64,000 nucleotides of DNA, taken from Haemophilus parainfluenzae. Its GTDB lineage: Bacteria; Pseudomonadota; Gammaproteobacteria; Enterobacterales; Pasteurellaceae. The notes under the pieces are model-generated. The model did no database searches. It was given only the letters and a program-made list of their open reading frames with translations, and was not told the origin of the DNA. Below, in pieces: positions 1 to 8,752 of the stretch. The stretch spans positions 1 to 64,000 of the forward strand of contig NZ_QEPZ01000008.1 of assembly GCF_003253005.1 (NCBI RefSeq). Reading direction: 5' to 3'. Made by a program: the position numbers and the translations under genes. The number at the start of each line of letters is the position of its first letter. Position 1 is the first letter of the stretch.

Positions 1-1320
1 TTCCTTGTGCTTTTTCAGCTTCACCTTGTGCTGTTACAGCAGCATCTTTAGCGGTGATTGCTTCATCACGAGCCGATTCAGCTTTACCTTGGGCTGCTTC
101 TGCCTTGCCTTGAGCTGCTTCGGCTTTTCCTTGTGCTTTTTCAGCTTCGCCTTGTGCCGTTACAGCAGCATCTTTAGCGGTGATTGCTTCATCACGAGCC
201 GATTCAGCTTTACCTTGGGCTGCTTCTGCCTTGCCTTGAGCTGCTTCTGCCTTGCCTTGAGCTGCTTCTGCCTTGCCTTGAGCTGCTTCGGCTTTACCTT
301 GTGCTTTTTCAGCTTCGCCTTGTGCTGTTACAGCAGCATCTTTAGCGGTGATTGCTTCATCACGAGCTGCTTCTGCCTTGCCTTGAGCTGCTTCGGCTTT
401 TCCTTGTGCTTTTTCAGCTTCACCTTGTGCTGTTACAGCAGCATCTTTAGCGGTGATTGCTTCATCACGAGCCGATTCAGCTTTACCTTGGGCTGCTTCT
501 GCCTTGCCTTGAGCTGCTTCGGCTTTACCTTGTGCTTTTTCAGCTTCGCCTTGTGCTGTTACAGCAGCATCTTTAGCGGTGATTGCGTCATCACGAGCCG
601 CTTCAGCTTTACCTTGTGCTTTTTCAGCTTCACCTTGTGCTGTTACAGCAGCATCTTTAGCGGTGATTGCTTCATCACGAGCTGCTTCGGCTTTACCTTG
701 TGCTTTTTCAGCTTCACCTTGTGCTGTTACAGCAGCATCTTTAGCGGTGATTGCGTCATCACGAGCCGCTTCAGCTTTACCTTGTGCTTTTTCAGCTTCG
801 CCTTGTGCTGTTACAGCAGCATCTTTAGCGGTGATTGCTTCATCACGAGCCGATTCAGCTTTACCTTGGGCTGCTTCTGCCTTGCCTTGAGCTGCTTCGG
901 CTTTACCTTGTGCTGTTACAGCAGCATCTTTAGCAGTGATTGCTTCATCACGAGCCGATTCAGCTTTACCTTGTGCTTTTTCAGCTTCGCCTTGTGCTGT
1001 TACAGCTGCATCTTTAGCGGTGATTGCTTCATCACGAGCCGATTCAGCTTTATCTTGGGCTTCTTCTGCCTTGCCTTGAGCTGCTTCGGCTTTTCCTTGT
1101 GCTTTTTCAGCTTCACCTTGTGCTGTTACAGCAGCATCTTTAGCGGTGATTGCTTCATCACGAGCCGATTCAGCTTTACCTTGTGCTTTTTCAGCTTCGC
1201 CTTGTGCTGTTACAGCAGCATCTTTAGCGGTGATTGCTTCATCACGAGCCGATTCAGCTTTACCTTGGGCTGCTTCTGCCTTGCCTTGAGCTGCTTCGGC
1301 TTTACCTTGAGCTGTTACAG
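1..1320 (-). repeat. Tandem heptad (21-bp quantum) repeat array coding the adhesin stalk
   Basis: Twelve copies of the segment coding AITAKDAAVTA (the ninth and tenth slightly diverged) are separated by variable numbers of QGKAEAA, QGEAEKA and QGKAESA modules. Taking AGCATC (plus strand) as a landmark, copies begin at 41, 167, 335, 440, 566, 650, 734, 818, 923, 1007 (GCATC variant), 1133 and 1217. Spacings are 126, 168, 105, 126, 84, 84, 84, 105, 84, 126 and 84 bp, all multiples of 21 bp, so every unit is a whole number of 7-residue heptads. The array continues past the left edge. Because the period is a multiple of three, the opposite strand is also open, which is a shadow. Confidence 0.93.
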
Positions 1321-2887
1321 CAGCTGTCTTCGCTGATTCTGCTCCAGCTTTAGCCGTCTCTGCCGCAGTCTTCGCAGCCTCTGCCTTACCCGCAGCGGTT
1401 TCTGCACGTTTAACAGATTGATTGATCTCGTTAAGTTTATTAGTTACGGTTGTAGCTGCAGCTTTAGCATCAGCAATTGATTGTTTTGATTCTGCATTTA
1501 ATTTATAAACTACAGCATCATTTTTAGCTTCAACTTCTAATCCATCTTCGGCTTTAAAATTAACAGTACCATCATTCCCTAAGGTTAAATCTTTTACCTT
1601 ATCGTTTCCTGCATTAATGGTAAATTTTGTGTTTTTATCAGCTTTAACTTCATTGAATGCATTTAATGCTGTTCTTACACTTGTAGCTGTTGCAACTGTA
1701 TTTGTTTCAACTGTATTTGTTGGATTATTGGCTGCTACAGCTGTAATACGTCCATTATCTTTAGTTACACTAATGTCACTGGTATTTACGCCAATGTTAA
1801 CGGTACTTTTATTCGTGGAGTCTAAAGTCGTTGATACGTTTACATAATTATCGTTTGCTTTAAAAATAACAGTGTGATCGTTATTTACGCGGCCAGTTAC
1901 TGTCTCTTGATTATTTGAGTTGTGGCCAATATTCCAACCAGTATAATTTCTCACATAGTAAAGTTGTGATCCATTTACAGCATCGAAACTATCAGCTGAC
2001 ATACGACCTGCAGCCACATTTTGGATTTGGCGATACATTTTGTTATCGCCATTTTCTCCTCCTATAGAGAGGATGGAAACTGTTGTTTTATCTTTTGATT
2101 CATTAAGGGGAGTTATAGTGCTTTCTGTTACATTAAATTTATTATTTGTATTAGAATTAGATTTTATAGTCATTGCATCTACTTTATTTAATGCGACATT
2201 GTTAATGGCTTTACCAGCTGCAATTACTTTATTTAAGTTAGTATCTGTCCCAGACTTGTTATATGTTACGACAGCATCAGTATATGTTTTCTCAAGGGCT
2301 TTAAGTTCCTCATCTGTTTGAGTTTGACCTTGCCCTTTAGAGCTGATTCTTGAATGTGAACCAAGAAAAACAGCATCGTCATAGCCATTATAGCCACTAC
2401 CGCTACCGCTATTTGCTCCTAACGTTAGAGTGTTACGCCCAATAGCTTGAGCTCCAGGACCAATTGCTATTGTGTTTACTCCAGTTGTTCCTCCAGGGCG
2501 AGAATTATAGTTAGAACCTATCAGAATACTGTTATTACCTGCTGCGACAATATGATCATGTCCAATTGCAATTTGTTTATTACCAGGGATACCTGCATAA
2601 TTTCCAACTTGAACTCCTTTTTGATTACGGTCATCACCGCCATCACCACCGATAGCAATTAATTTGTCATTAAAATTTATGCCATTTACAATAATTTTCT
2701 CTGCGGCAATGGATAAATTTGAATAGTTTAAACAAACTGATAAAACAGTGAGTTTGAATAATTGTTTTGTTATCACTGTTTTCGTTTGAGTACTGGAAGA
2801 TGCTTTTACAGCACCTTTTGCCAATTCTGATACAACTTCTAAACGTTGAGTAGTTTTGTTCCAAATAATTTTAAAAATGTTGTTCAT
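1..2887 (-). CDS. Trimeric autotransporter adhesin, N-terminal part (runs off left edge)
   Basis: Surface adhesin of the YadA/Hia type, open without a stop for about 962 codons from the ATG at 2887 to the left edge; the C-terminal membrane anchor is outside the window. Residues 1-62 form an extended signal peptide of the ESPR kind (MNNIFKIIWN, then VVSELAKG, then a hydrophobic stretch ending SIAA). About residues 100-160 carry YadA-head-like repeats (NSILIG, NTIAIG, NTLTLG). A YadA neck motif lies near residues 284-312 (QIQNVAAGRMSADSFDAVNG). After a second linker region, from about residue 480 the chain becomes an Ala/Glu/Lys/Gln-rich coiled-coil stalk built of QGKAEAA-like heptads. The family trimerises on the outer membrane and binds host matrix or cells; the ligand here is unknown. 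The Shine-Dalgarno is weak. Assignment to the family is firm; orthology to a named adhesin is not claimed. Confidence 0.9.
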   Translation of the reverse strand, partial: MNNIFKIIWNKTTQRLEVVSELAKGAVKASSSTQTKTVITKQLFKLTVLSVCLNYSNLSIAAEKIIVNGINFNDKLIAIGGDGGDDRNQKGVQVGNYAGIPGNKQIAIGHDHIVAAGNNSILIGSNYNSRPGGTTGVNTIAIGPGAQAIGRNTLTLGANSGSGSGYNGYDDAVFLGSHSRISSKGQGQTQTDEELKALEKTYTDAVVTYNKSGTDTNLNKVIAAGKAINNVALNKVDAMTIKSNSNTNNKFNVTESTITPLNESKDKTTVSILSIGGENGDNKMYRQIQNVAAGRMSADSFDAVNGSQLYYVRNYTGWNIGHNSNNQETVTGRVNNDHTVIFKANDNYVNVSTTLDSTNKSTVNIGVNTSDISVTKDNGRITAVAANNPTNTVETNTVATATSVRTALNAFNEVKADKNTKFTINAGNDKVKDLTLGNDGTVNFKAEDGLEVEAKNDAVVYKLNAESKQSIADAKAAATTVTNKLNEINQSVKRAETAAGKAEAAKTAAETAKAGAESAKTAAVTAQGKAEAAQGKAEAAQGKAESARDEAITAKDAAVTAQGEAEKAQGKAESARDEAITAKDAAVTAQGEAEKAQGKAEAAQGKAEEAQDKAESARDEAITAKDAAVTAQGEAEKAQGKAESARDEAITAKDAAVTAQGKAEAAQGKAEAAQGKAESARDEAITAKDAAVTAQGEAEKAQGKAEAARDDAITAKDAAVTAQGEAEKAQGKAEAARDEAITAKDAAVTAQGEAEKAQGKAEAARDDAITAKDAAVTAQGEAEKAQGKAEAAQGKAEAAQGKAESARDEAITAKDAAVTAQGEAEKAQGKAEAAQGKAEAARDEAITAKDAAVTAQGEAEKAQGKAEAAQGKAEAAQGKAEAAQGKAEAAQGKAESARDEAITAKDAAVTAQGEAEKAQGKAEAAQGKAEAAQGKAESARDEAITAKDAAVTAQGEAEKAQG

Positions 2888-3124
2888 AGGGTAATCTTTA
2901 AGTTGTTGAAATTTATTTGTGGGTTACTGAATTATTTTTATTTTGTTTTAACAAGGCTAAATTTAAAACAAAATCGGCGTATTCTGCCATAAAAGTAAGA
3001 ATAAGAATATTGCTCTTTTTGTAAAGAATTGTAAAAGGTTATAGGATCAATAAAGGGGACATGTGTGAGTGTTTATCATTACAATGATTTGATGTATTAC
3101 GTGCTAAAAAATATAGATTTTTTC

Positions 3125-3153
3125 TTGACAAGGTATTGCAAGCTCATTAAAAT
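3125..3153 (+). promoter_or_regulatory. Promoter of tRNA-Asn
   Basis: TTGACA at 3125-3130 and TAAAAT at 3148-3153 are separated by exactly 17 bp, and are followed by a G+C-rich discriminator (GCGCGCC), typical of growth-rate-controlled stable RNA promoters. The tRNA starts about 30 bp downstream. Confidence 0.85.
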
Positions 3154-3184
3154 GCGCGCCTATTCTTTGTGATACCAAATTTAT

Positions 3185-3260
3185 TCCTCCTTAGTTCAGT
3201 CGGTAGAACGGTGGACTGTTAATCCATATGTCGCAGGTTCGAGTCCCGCAGGAGGAGCCA
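3185..3260 (+). tRNA. tRNA-Asn (anticodon GTT)
   Basis: 76-nt cloverleaf. The acceptor stem TCCTCCT (3185-3191) pairs with AGGAGGA (3250-3256), followed by discriminator G and an encoded CCA (3258-3260). The anticodon loop CTGTTAA carries GTT at 3218-3220, decoding AAU/AAC. The T arm contains GGTTCGAGTCC. It appears as a single-gene transcription unit with its own promoter and a terminator about 70 bp downstream. Confidence 0.97.
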
Positions 3261-3329
3261 AATTTCTCTTTTGGTTTAGCTTTCGTTTGTCTCCTTTTAC
3301 GAATTCTAAATTAGTAGCCAAAAGAATTT

Positions 3330-3359
3330 AAGCCCATCATGTTGATGGGCTTTATTTTT
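3330..3359 (+). terminator. Rho-independent terminator of tRNA-Asn
   Basis: A 10-bp stem AAGCCCATCA/TGATGGGCTT (3330-3339 with 3343-3352) and a 3-nt loop are followed by a T-rich tail. Confidence 0.85.
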
Positions 3360-3392
3360 ATCGAATCAATGCTAGTTTGATGAATTATCAAA

Positions 3393-4166
3393 CTAATTTA
3401 ATGATGAACGGTCATCGATTAAATTATCACATTCCCAGCCGATATAATCACCGGAAAACTCTGTAGCTAACTTTTCAAAGCGCTCTACCCATTCGAAAAT
3501 CTCATTACTATCTAATTGAAGCTCTTGTTCCAATTTCACCATGAAATAAGGATGTTCATCTTCTTCTGTTTGAATCGCTTGGCTTGAATATTTCAACGTA
3601 CTAAAAGACACTTTTCCAAGTGTGAGTTCATCCATAAATGGGAACATTTTTTCTTCTTCGTCAAAATGAAAAGTATGCTCAATCAAATAAGTATCGCTTA
3701 AATTGCGCCCCTTGCTATTTAGCATACTTAAAATCTCTTCTGTCGCATTTAATTTCATTTCCAATGGCGAAGCCAATAAGAAATCGAAATAAGTATCCCA
3801 ATTGGGATCATCCTGCACATTGATTTCTGAGACAAAATCGAGTTGTTGAAGGGTTTCTTTAAGCAAAGCATCGTGTTCACAATAGAAATGCATTTTTGCC
3901 TGATGGTTACAAATAAAGTGCCCAGCAAAAAAAACATTCGGAAGTGCGGTCAATTGTGCAAGAATTTTAAAAAGACGATTAATCAATTTTTCATATTCGT
4001 CTTCATTTGGTAAACCGTCCTCATCTCCCTGATAAGGCACGGTAAATTGCACAACCTTACTGAGATGTTTACCATGATAAACATCTAAATCTTCAATATT
4101 TGCGGTAAACACGGCTGGCATGCCATTCACTTGCGAACGATAATTCTGCCAATTTGCCATATCCAT
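3393..4166 (-). CDS. TIGR01619/DUF695 family protein with RraB-like C-terminal region
   Basis: 257-residue acidic soluble protein. The N-terminal half resembles the DUF695 part and the C-terminal half (from about residue 135, rich in D/E, with [15 protein letters not shown]) resembles RraB, the protein inhibitor of RNase E, as in the TIGR01619 family common in Pasteurellaceae. RraB proteins bind the RNase E degradosome scaffold; whether this two-part protein does so is inference. It follows xthA on the same strand after 9 bp, so the two are probably co-transcribed. No signal peptide or membrane segment is seen. The biochemical role is unproven. Confidence 0.75.
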   Translation of the reverse strand: MDMANWQNYRSQVNGMPAVFTANIEDLDVYHGKHLSKVVQFTVPYQGDEDGLPNEDEYEKLINRLFKILAQLTALPNVFFAGHFICNHQAKMHFYCEHDALLKETLQQLDFVSEINVQDDPNWDTYFDFLLASPLEMKLNATEEILSMLNSKGRNLSDTYLIEHTFHFDEEEKMFPFMDELTLGKVSFSTLKYSSQAIQTEEDEHPYFMVKLEQELQLDSNEIFEWVERFEKLATEFSGDYIGWECDNLIDDRSSLN

Positions 4167-4175
4167 GCTGCTTTC

Positions 4176-4979
4176 CTATTTAAACTCTGCCCAGATTGGT
4201 GCGTGATCGGATGGTTTTTCCATCGCACGAATATCCAATGCAATGCCAACGTCCACGCAACGCTCTGCTAATTGATGATTCACTAAAATATGATCGATAC
4301 GTAATCCACGGTTATCATCGAAACCTTTTGAGCGATAATCAAACCACGAAAACTTGTCATTGACTGTTGGATTTAATTTGCGGAACGTATCTTCCAATCC
4401 ATAATCGTATAAACGTTGATACCATTCACGCTCTTCGGGTAAGAATGAACATTTACCGGTACGCAACCAACGTTTGCGGTTTTCATCACCAATGCCAATA
4501 TCTAAATCAGTTGGACTGATATTCATATCCCCCATAATTAAAACCGGATTGGCTTTATCGTGATCTTGCTCTAAATAGCGTTGAAGATCCGCATAAAATT
4601 TTTCTTTTGCCGGAAACTTAGTTTCATGTGTACGGCTTTCGCCTTGTGGGAAATAGCCATTAATTACTGTTAACAAACCAAATGGCGTTTCTAAATCCGC
4701 CATAATAATGCGTTTTTGCGCATCTTCATTATCTGTTGGAAAACCACGACGTACCGCTTTCGGTTCTTGTTTAGTTAATAGTGCTACACCATAGTGGCCT
4801 TTTTGCCCGTGATGAAAAACGTGATAGCCCAGATTTTCAGTAATTGCATAAGGAAAATCTTCATCTGCTACTTTGATTTCTTGTAAACCAATCACATCTG
4901 GTTGGTATTTTTCAATAATTGCTTCAAGTTGATGAGGACGGGCACGTAAACCATTAATATTAAAAGAGATAAATTTCAT
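4176..4979 (-). CDS. xthA: Exonuclease III
   Basis: 267-residue AP endonuclease and 3'-5' exonuclease of base excision repair, full length for the ExoIII family. It shows the expected metal and catalytic motifs: FNINGLRAR near the N-terminus, LQEIKV (metal-binding Glu about residue 34), [13 protein letters not shown] (catalytic Asp/Asn about 150) and the C-terminal SDHAPIW (catalytic His). It is first of a two-gene unit with the RraB-like gene. The start ATG is chosen because [13 protein letters not shown] is the canonical N-terminus. Confidence 0.96.
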   Translation of the reverse strand: MKFISFNINGLRARPHQLEAIIEKYQPDVIGLQEIKVADEDFPYAITENLGYHVFHHGQKGHYGVALLTKQEPKAVRRGFPTDNEDAQKRIIMADLETPFGLLTVINGYFPQGESRTHETKFPAKEKFYADLQRYLEQDHDKANPVLIMGDMNISPTDLDIGIGDENRKRWLRTGKCSFLPEEREWYQRLYDYGLEDTFRKLNPTVNDKFSWFDYRSKGFDDNRGLRIDHILVNHQLAERCVDVGIALDIRAMEKPSDHAPIWAEFK

Positions 4980-5033
4980 TTTTGTTCCTAATGTGAAAAA
5001 TTGAGTCTATTATACAAAATAATTGAAATCTTA

Positions 5034-5042
5034 ACCGCACTT
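5034..5042 (-). other. DNA uptake signal sequence (single copy)
   Basis: ACCGCACTT, the reverse complement of the H. influenzae-type uptake core AAGTGCGGT, lies in the 232-bp gap between xthA and the divergent antiporter gene. It is not paired into a hairpin. Confidence 0.85.
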
Positions 5043-5211
5043 TTCCTCTGTAATGGAAGAAGTTACGCCTATTAATGTGATTACGCTTCAGTTACAATCA
5101 AATGAATTTTACCCTTCTTTCTCATTAAAATTTTTCCTAAAAACGCACTTTATAAATAAAAGTAACTTGCTTATACTGGCGGCGCTTTTATTACTTTACT
5201 CGGATCATTTT

Positions 5212-6522
5212 ATGAATATTTATACTTACTTGTGTTTTCTCACCACAATAGCCATTCTTATCAGTTTTATCACACGAAAACTGAACGATAATATCCAATA
5301 TACCATCGCCATCACTGCCACTTCTATGGCAGGCTCGCTTTTCCTGGTGTTATTGGGATATTTCGGCTGGTTTAATTTGGATGACATTGCAACACGCGTT
5401 ATCGAACGCATTGATTTTAAAGATTTCTTATTGAACGGGATTTTAGGCTTTTTACTCTTTGCTGGCGCCTTGGGCATTAAACTTCCAGTCTTAAACAATC
5501 AAAAATGGGAAATTACCACTTTTGCTCTGTTCTCAACGCTTGCTTCTACCTTTTTTATTGGTTTTCTACTTTATGGCGTAGCTTTACTTTTCGGTTGGCA
5601 TATTGATTTAATTTACTGCATCTTATTTGGTGCACTCATATCGCCTGATGACCCGATTGCCGTACTTGCCATTATCAAAAACTTAAAAGCACCAAAACGC
5701 TTATCTATGCAAGTGGAAGGCGAATCACTTTTTAATGATGGGATTGGCTTGGTAATTTTCACTACGGTTTTTGCTGTCGCATTTGGCGGTCATGAACCGA
5801 CAGCAAGCGGCATTCTCCATTTATTTTTTAAAGAAGCTTTAGGCGGGATTGCATTTGGATTGGTTTTAGGTCTCTTCGCCCATTATCTGATTTCAGCCAC
5901 CGATGATGGTTCGTTAGAAATTCTTTTGACCTTAATCGTACCTACTGCGGGCTTTATGCTGGCTAATCTCTTACACGTCTCAGGTGCATTAGCCATGGTT
6001 GTCGCGGGAATTTTAATTGGTAACTGGACAAGATACACTGGCTTTTCTCAACAAAGCCAACGCTATTTAGATCACTTTTGGGAAATGATCGATCATTTTC
6101 TCAATTCCTTACTCTTCATCTTGATCGGTTTAGCAATTTTATTGATTCATGTCTCTTGGCAAGGGTTAATCTTAATTTTCCTTGCTATTCCAGTGTGTTT
6201 AATCTGTCGCTATGCAAGTGTTTGGTTACCATTCCAAGTCATGAAACGCTACCGTAAATACAACCCTTACACCATGAAAGTTCTCACTTGGGGCGCATTA
6301 CGAGGCGGATTAGCGCTCGCTATGGCGCTTTCTATTCCAAGTGATCAATTTTATATTGAAGGATTAGAAATGGATGTTCGCGATCTTATTTTAGGTATGA
6401 CGTATGCAGTTGTGGCATTTTCAATTCTCGTGCAAGGCATGACAATTGAAACCTTAATTCGTAAATCAAAAGAAGCGACCATGCGTGAACGTGGCTATAC
6501 GGGTATCGGATTAGCGAAATAA
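5212..6522 (+). CDS. CPA1-family Na+/H+ (cation:proton) antiporter
   Basis: Inner-membrane antiporter of about 436 residues with roughly 12 hydrophobic segments. The CPA1 core is clear: ALISPDDPIAVLAIIKNL followed by EGESLFNDGIGLVIF, where the Asp residues form the ion site, and a later WGALRGGLALAMAL segment. The frame is open upstream to 5053, but the ATG at 5212 (MNIYTYLCF) gives a normal first transmembrane segment and has GGA upstream, so I prefer it; the 53 extra residues look like leader sequence. It exports Na+ (or K+/Li+) for protons; ion specificity cannot be read. A terminator for it lies inside the end of the convergent gene. Confidence 0.85.
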   Translation: MNIYTYLCFLTTIAILISFITRKLNDNIQYTIAITATSMAGSLFLVLLGYFGWFNLDDIATRVIERIDFKDFLLNGILGFLLFAGALGIKLPVLNNQKWEITTFALFSTLASTFFIGFLLYGVALLFGWHIDLIYCILFGALISPDDPIAVLAIIKNLKAPKRLSMQVEGESLFNDGIGLVIFTTVFAVAFGGHEPTASGILHLFFKEALGGIAFGLVLGLFAHYLISATDDGSLEILLTLIVPTAGFMLANLLHVSGALAMVVAGILIGNWTRYTGFSQQSQRYLDHFWEMIDHFLNSLLFILIGLAILLIHVSWQGLILIFLAIPVCLICRYASVWLPFQVMKRYRKYNPYTMKVLTWGALRGGLALAMALSIPSDQFYIEGLEMDVRDLILGMTYAVVAFSILVQGMTIETLIRKSKEATMRERGYTGIGLAK

Positions 6523-6532
6523 TCAATAATGT

Positions 6533-7210
6533 TTATATCTTTGGCTCAGCACTTGCTGAGCCTATTTTTTGAATCTGAGACATGACACCTTCACGATGCC
6601 ACCACTCCCCTTCTTTCGGAGGGATAAACACATCAAATGCCTGACCTTTAAATTCAAATTGCAATCTTGCGGCGTGTAAATAAGTGCGGTCAATTTTTTC
6701 CGTCTTTTTGCCATAAAGCGCATCGCCTAAAATCGGGCTACCTAAGCTTTTCATCGCAACACGCAATTGATGGGTTTTACCGGTTTGTGGTTTTAAGATA
6801 AATAACCGTAAATTGGGCTCACAACTTACACTTTCAAAACGCGTAATTGCGGGATTTTCTTTCGATTGGCAAAGTTTCCAAGCCCCATTACGAGCTTTTT
6901 GCATATCGCCGACAATCAATCCTTGCTTCTTTTTTGGCTTTTGATTGCTGAGTGCAAGATAAGTCTTTTGGATATGATGTTCAGAAAAAAGTCGGAAAAA
7001 TTCAGCCGCACTTTCAGCATTCAATGCCAAAATGAGTAAACCAGATGTCACTTTATCTAACCGATGTACAAGCCAGACTTGTGGCACGCTAAACTGCTCA
7101 GCAAGCAAAGTGGTTAAACCAATTTCACTCTGATCTTTATGCACACTTATCCCACAAGGCTTATAAATAATGATAAAATCATCGGTCTGATAAATAATGT
7201 CTAATTTCAT
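6533..7210 (-). CDS. RluA-family RNA pseudouridine synthase
   Basis: About 225 residues. It carries the RluA-family signature RLDKVTSGLLIL with the catalytic Asp near residue 60 and the later KTHQLRVAMKSLGSPILGD motif. There is no N-terminal S4 domain, so it resembles the short RluA/TruC-type enzymes that isomerise uridine in rRNA or tRNA; the target base is not evident. A TTG at 7222 would add four residues, but that TTGACCGCACTT is an uptake sequence, so the ATG at 7210 (MKLDIIYQTD) is taken as the start. It converges on the antiporter gene with a 10-bp gap. Confidence 0.85.
   Translation of the reverse strand: MKLDIIYQTDDFIIIYKPCGISVHKDQSEIGLTTLLAEQFSVPQVWLVHRLDKVTSGLLILALNAESAAEFFRLFSEHHIQKTYLALSNQKPKKKQGLIVGDMQKARNGAWKLCQSKENPAITRFESVSCEPNLRLFILKPQTGKTHQLRVAMKSLGSPILGDALYGKKTEKIDRTYLHAARLQFEFKGQAFDVFIPPKEGEWWHREGVMSQIQKIGSASAEPKI
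6543..6570 (+). terminator. Terminator of the antiporter gene, inside the convergent CDS
   Basis: GGCTCAGC/GCTGAGCC with a 4-nt loop followed by TATTTTTT on the plus strand. It lies 20 bp past the antiporter stop and overlaps the last codons (SASAEPKI) of the convergent pseudouridine synthase. Confidence 0.75.
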
Positions 7211-7220
7211 AAGTGCGGTC
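7211..7220 (+). other. Uptake sequence at the RluA-like/cls divergence
   Basis: AAGTGCGGTC sits directly between the divergent starts at 7210 (-) and 7229 (+). Read on the minus strand it makes a spurious in-frame TTG start for the pseudouridine synthase gene. Confidence 0.85.
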
Positions 7221-7228
7221 AAAAATTA

Positions 7229-8689
7229 ATGAGTTTTGAACATATTATACTGGTTTATATTATTCCCGTGTTAATTTGGGTAGCAGTTATTTCTGTCACC
7301 TTGCGTTTACTCGTCAAAAAACAAGCGGTTTCTGCTACGTTGTCATGGCTGATGATTATCTACCTTGTGCCACTGATTGGCGTCATTGCTTATTTAATTT
7401 TTGGTGAGATTAAACTAGGTACGCGCCGAGCCAAAGCCTTTCAATTGTTAAAACCTAAATATACCCAATGGCTTCAGCAACTGTCAGAACAAAAAGATCT
7501 GGTTACACATTCCCAGGATCCTCGTTATCGTGCTTTATTTAAACTAGTCCACCACCGCTTAGGTATTCCGAACATTCGAGGTAATGAATTACATATTCTC
7601 GACACGCCAGAAAGCATCATTCAAAGTATCATTCGTGATATTCAACAAGCACATCATTCCATTAATATGGTGTTCTATATTTGGAGCAATGATGGCATGA
7701 TTAATGAAGTGAAACAAGCCTTAGAAGAGGCCGTGCAACGTGGAGTTAAAGTTTGTCTTTTACTCGATTCCGTTGGCAGTAATGCTTTTTTGAAAAGCCC
7801 TGTTTGTAAAGAAATGCGAGAAAAAGGCATTGAAATTACCGAAGCGCTACATGTAAATTTATTCCGGATGTTCTTCAGCCGAATTGATTTACGTCAACAT
7901 CGTAAAATCATCATCATTGATAATCAAATTGCCTATACAGGCAGTATGAATATGGTGGACCCAAATTTCTTCAAACAAGACAGCAACGTAGGCAATTGGA
8001 TAGACGTGATGGTGCGAATCAACGGTCCTGTTTCACCGATTTTAAACAGCTTACATGCTTGGGATTGGGAAATTGAAACCATGGAAGAATTACCTCTTTT
8101 ATTGCCAAATTGTCCACTTGTGGAAATTGACGATAACGACACCCATTCTGTGCAAGTGATTGCGAGTGGTCCCGCATTCCCAGATGATTTAATAGCTCAA
8201 TCTCTTGCAACAGTCATTTATGCTGCAAGAGAAAGTATTGTGATCACTTCACCTTACTTTGTGCCAAGTCACAATATTGCTGAAGCATTACGCATTGCCG
8301 CATTCCGAGGTGTTGATATCACGCTCATTTTACCTAAGAACAATGATTCCTTGATGGTTCGTTGGGCGAGTCGAACATTCTTTGATGATTTACTCGAAGC
8401 GGGTGTAAAAATTTATCATTTTGAAGCAGGACTTCTCCATACAAAAAGTGTGTTAATCGATAACAAGCTTGCACTCGTTGGTACGGTAAATATGGATTTA
8501 CGCAGTTTTCTGCTTAACTTTGAAATCACCGTTGCCGTAGAAGATCGTAATTTTGCCAATGAAGTGGCCACACTCCATGAGAATTATTTAGCGAATTCCT
8601 CCGCACTCGATATGCAAGAATGGCTCAATCGTCCTTTCTATCATCGAATCATCGAGCGGTTATTTTTCTTGTTTAGTCCATTACTCTAA
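7229..8689 (+). CDS. cls: Cardiolipin synthase A
   Basis: 486-residue inner-membrane phospholipase-D-superfamily enzyme that condenses two phosphatidylglycerol molecules to cardiolipin and glycerol. Two N-terminal transmembrane segments (about residues 5-25 and 38-58) precede two HKD motifs: HRKIIIIDNQIAYTGSMN (about 225) and HTKSVLIDNKLALVGTVN (about 405). Length and layout fit ClsA. The ATG at 7229 lies only 18 bp from the divergent gene start, so both promoters are compressed or overlapping. A bidirectional terminator follows. Confidence 0.95.
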   Translation: MSFEHIILVYIIPVLIWVAVISVTLRLLVKKQAVSATLSWLMIIYLVPLIGVIAYLIFGEIKLGTRRAKAFQLLKPKYTQWLQQLSEQKDLVTHSQDPRYRALFKLVHHRLGIPNIRGNELHILDTPESIIQSIIRDIQQAHHSINMVFYIWSNDGMINEVKQALEEAVQRGVKVCLLLDSVGSNAFLKSPVCKEMREKGIEITEALHVNLFRMFFSRIDLRQHRKIIIIDNQIAYTGSMNMVDPNFFKQDSNVGNWIDVMVRINGPVSPILNSLHAWDWEIETMEELPLLLPNCPLVEIDDNDTHSVQVIASGPAFPDDLIAQSLATVIYAARESIVITSPYFVPSHNIAEALRIAAFRGVDITLILPKNNDSLMVRWASRTFFDDLLEAGVKIYHFEAGLLHTKSVLIDNKLALVGTVNMDLRSFLLNFEITVAVEDRNFANEVATLHENYLANSSALDMQEWLNRPFYHRIIERLFFLFSPLL

Positions 8690-8707
8690 TTTTCACAGTA
8701 AATACAA

Positions 8708-8740
8708 AAAGGGCGTACCACACAGTACGCCCTTTCTTTT
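8708..8740. terminator. Bidirectional terminator between cls and the NhaC-like gene
   Basis: An 11-bp stem AAAGGGCGTAC/GTACGCCCTTT (8708-8718 with 8725-8735) has A- and T-runs on both sides, so it can end both convergent transcripts. Confidence 0.9.
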
Positions 8741-8752
8741 TCACGTTTATGC

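Noticed and set aside
579-890. 103-codon alanine-rich plus-strand frame in the same repeat
   Set aside because: Another shadow of the repeat array; the minus-strand reading has a signal peptide, head, neck and stalk in the right order.
1-1320. CRISPR array
   Set aside because: Direct repeats are contiguous coding heptad modules without unique spacers.
5-1336. 443-codon open frame on the plus strand with repeats of FSFTLCCYSS-like sequence
   Set aside because: It is the antisense of the adhesin stalk. The repeat period is a multiple of three, so stops are missing on both strands; the Cys/Phe/Ser-rich product has no family and no ribosome site.
2670-2864. 64-codon minus-strand frame near the adhesin start
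   Set aside because: Out of frame with the adhesin signal peptide and head; the ATG at 2887 gives a standard ESPR N-terminus.
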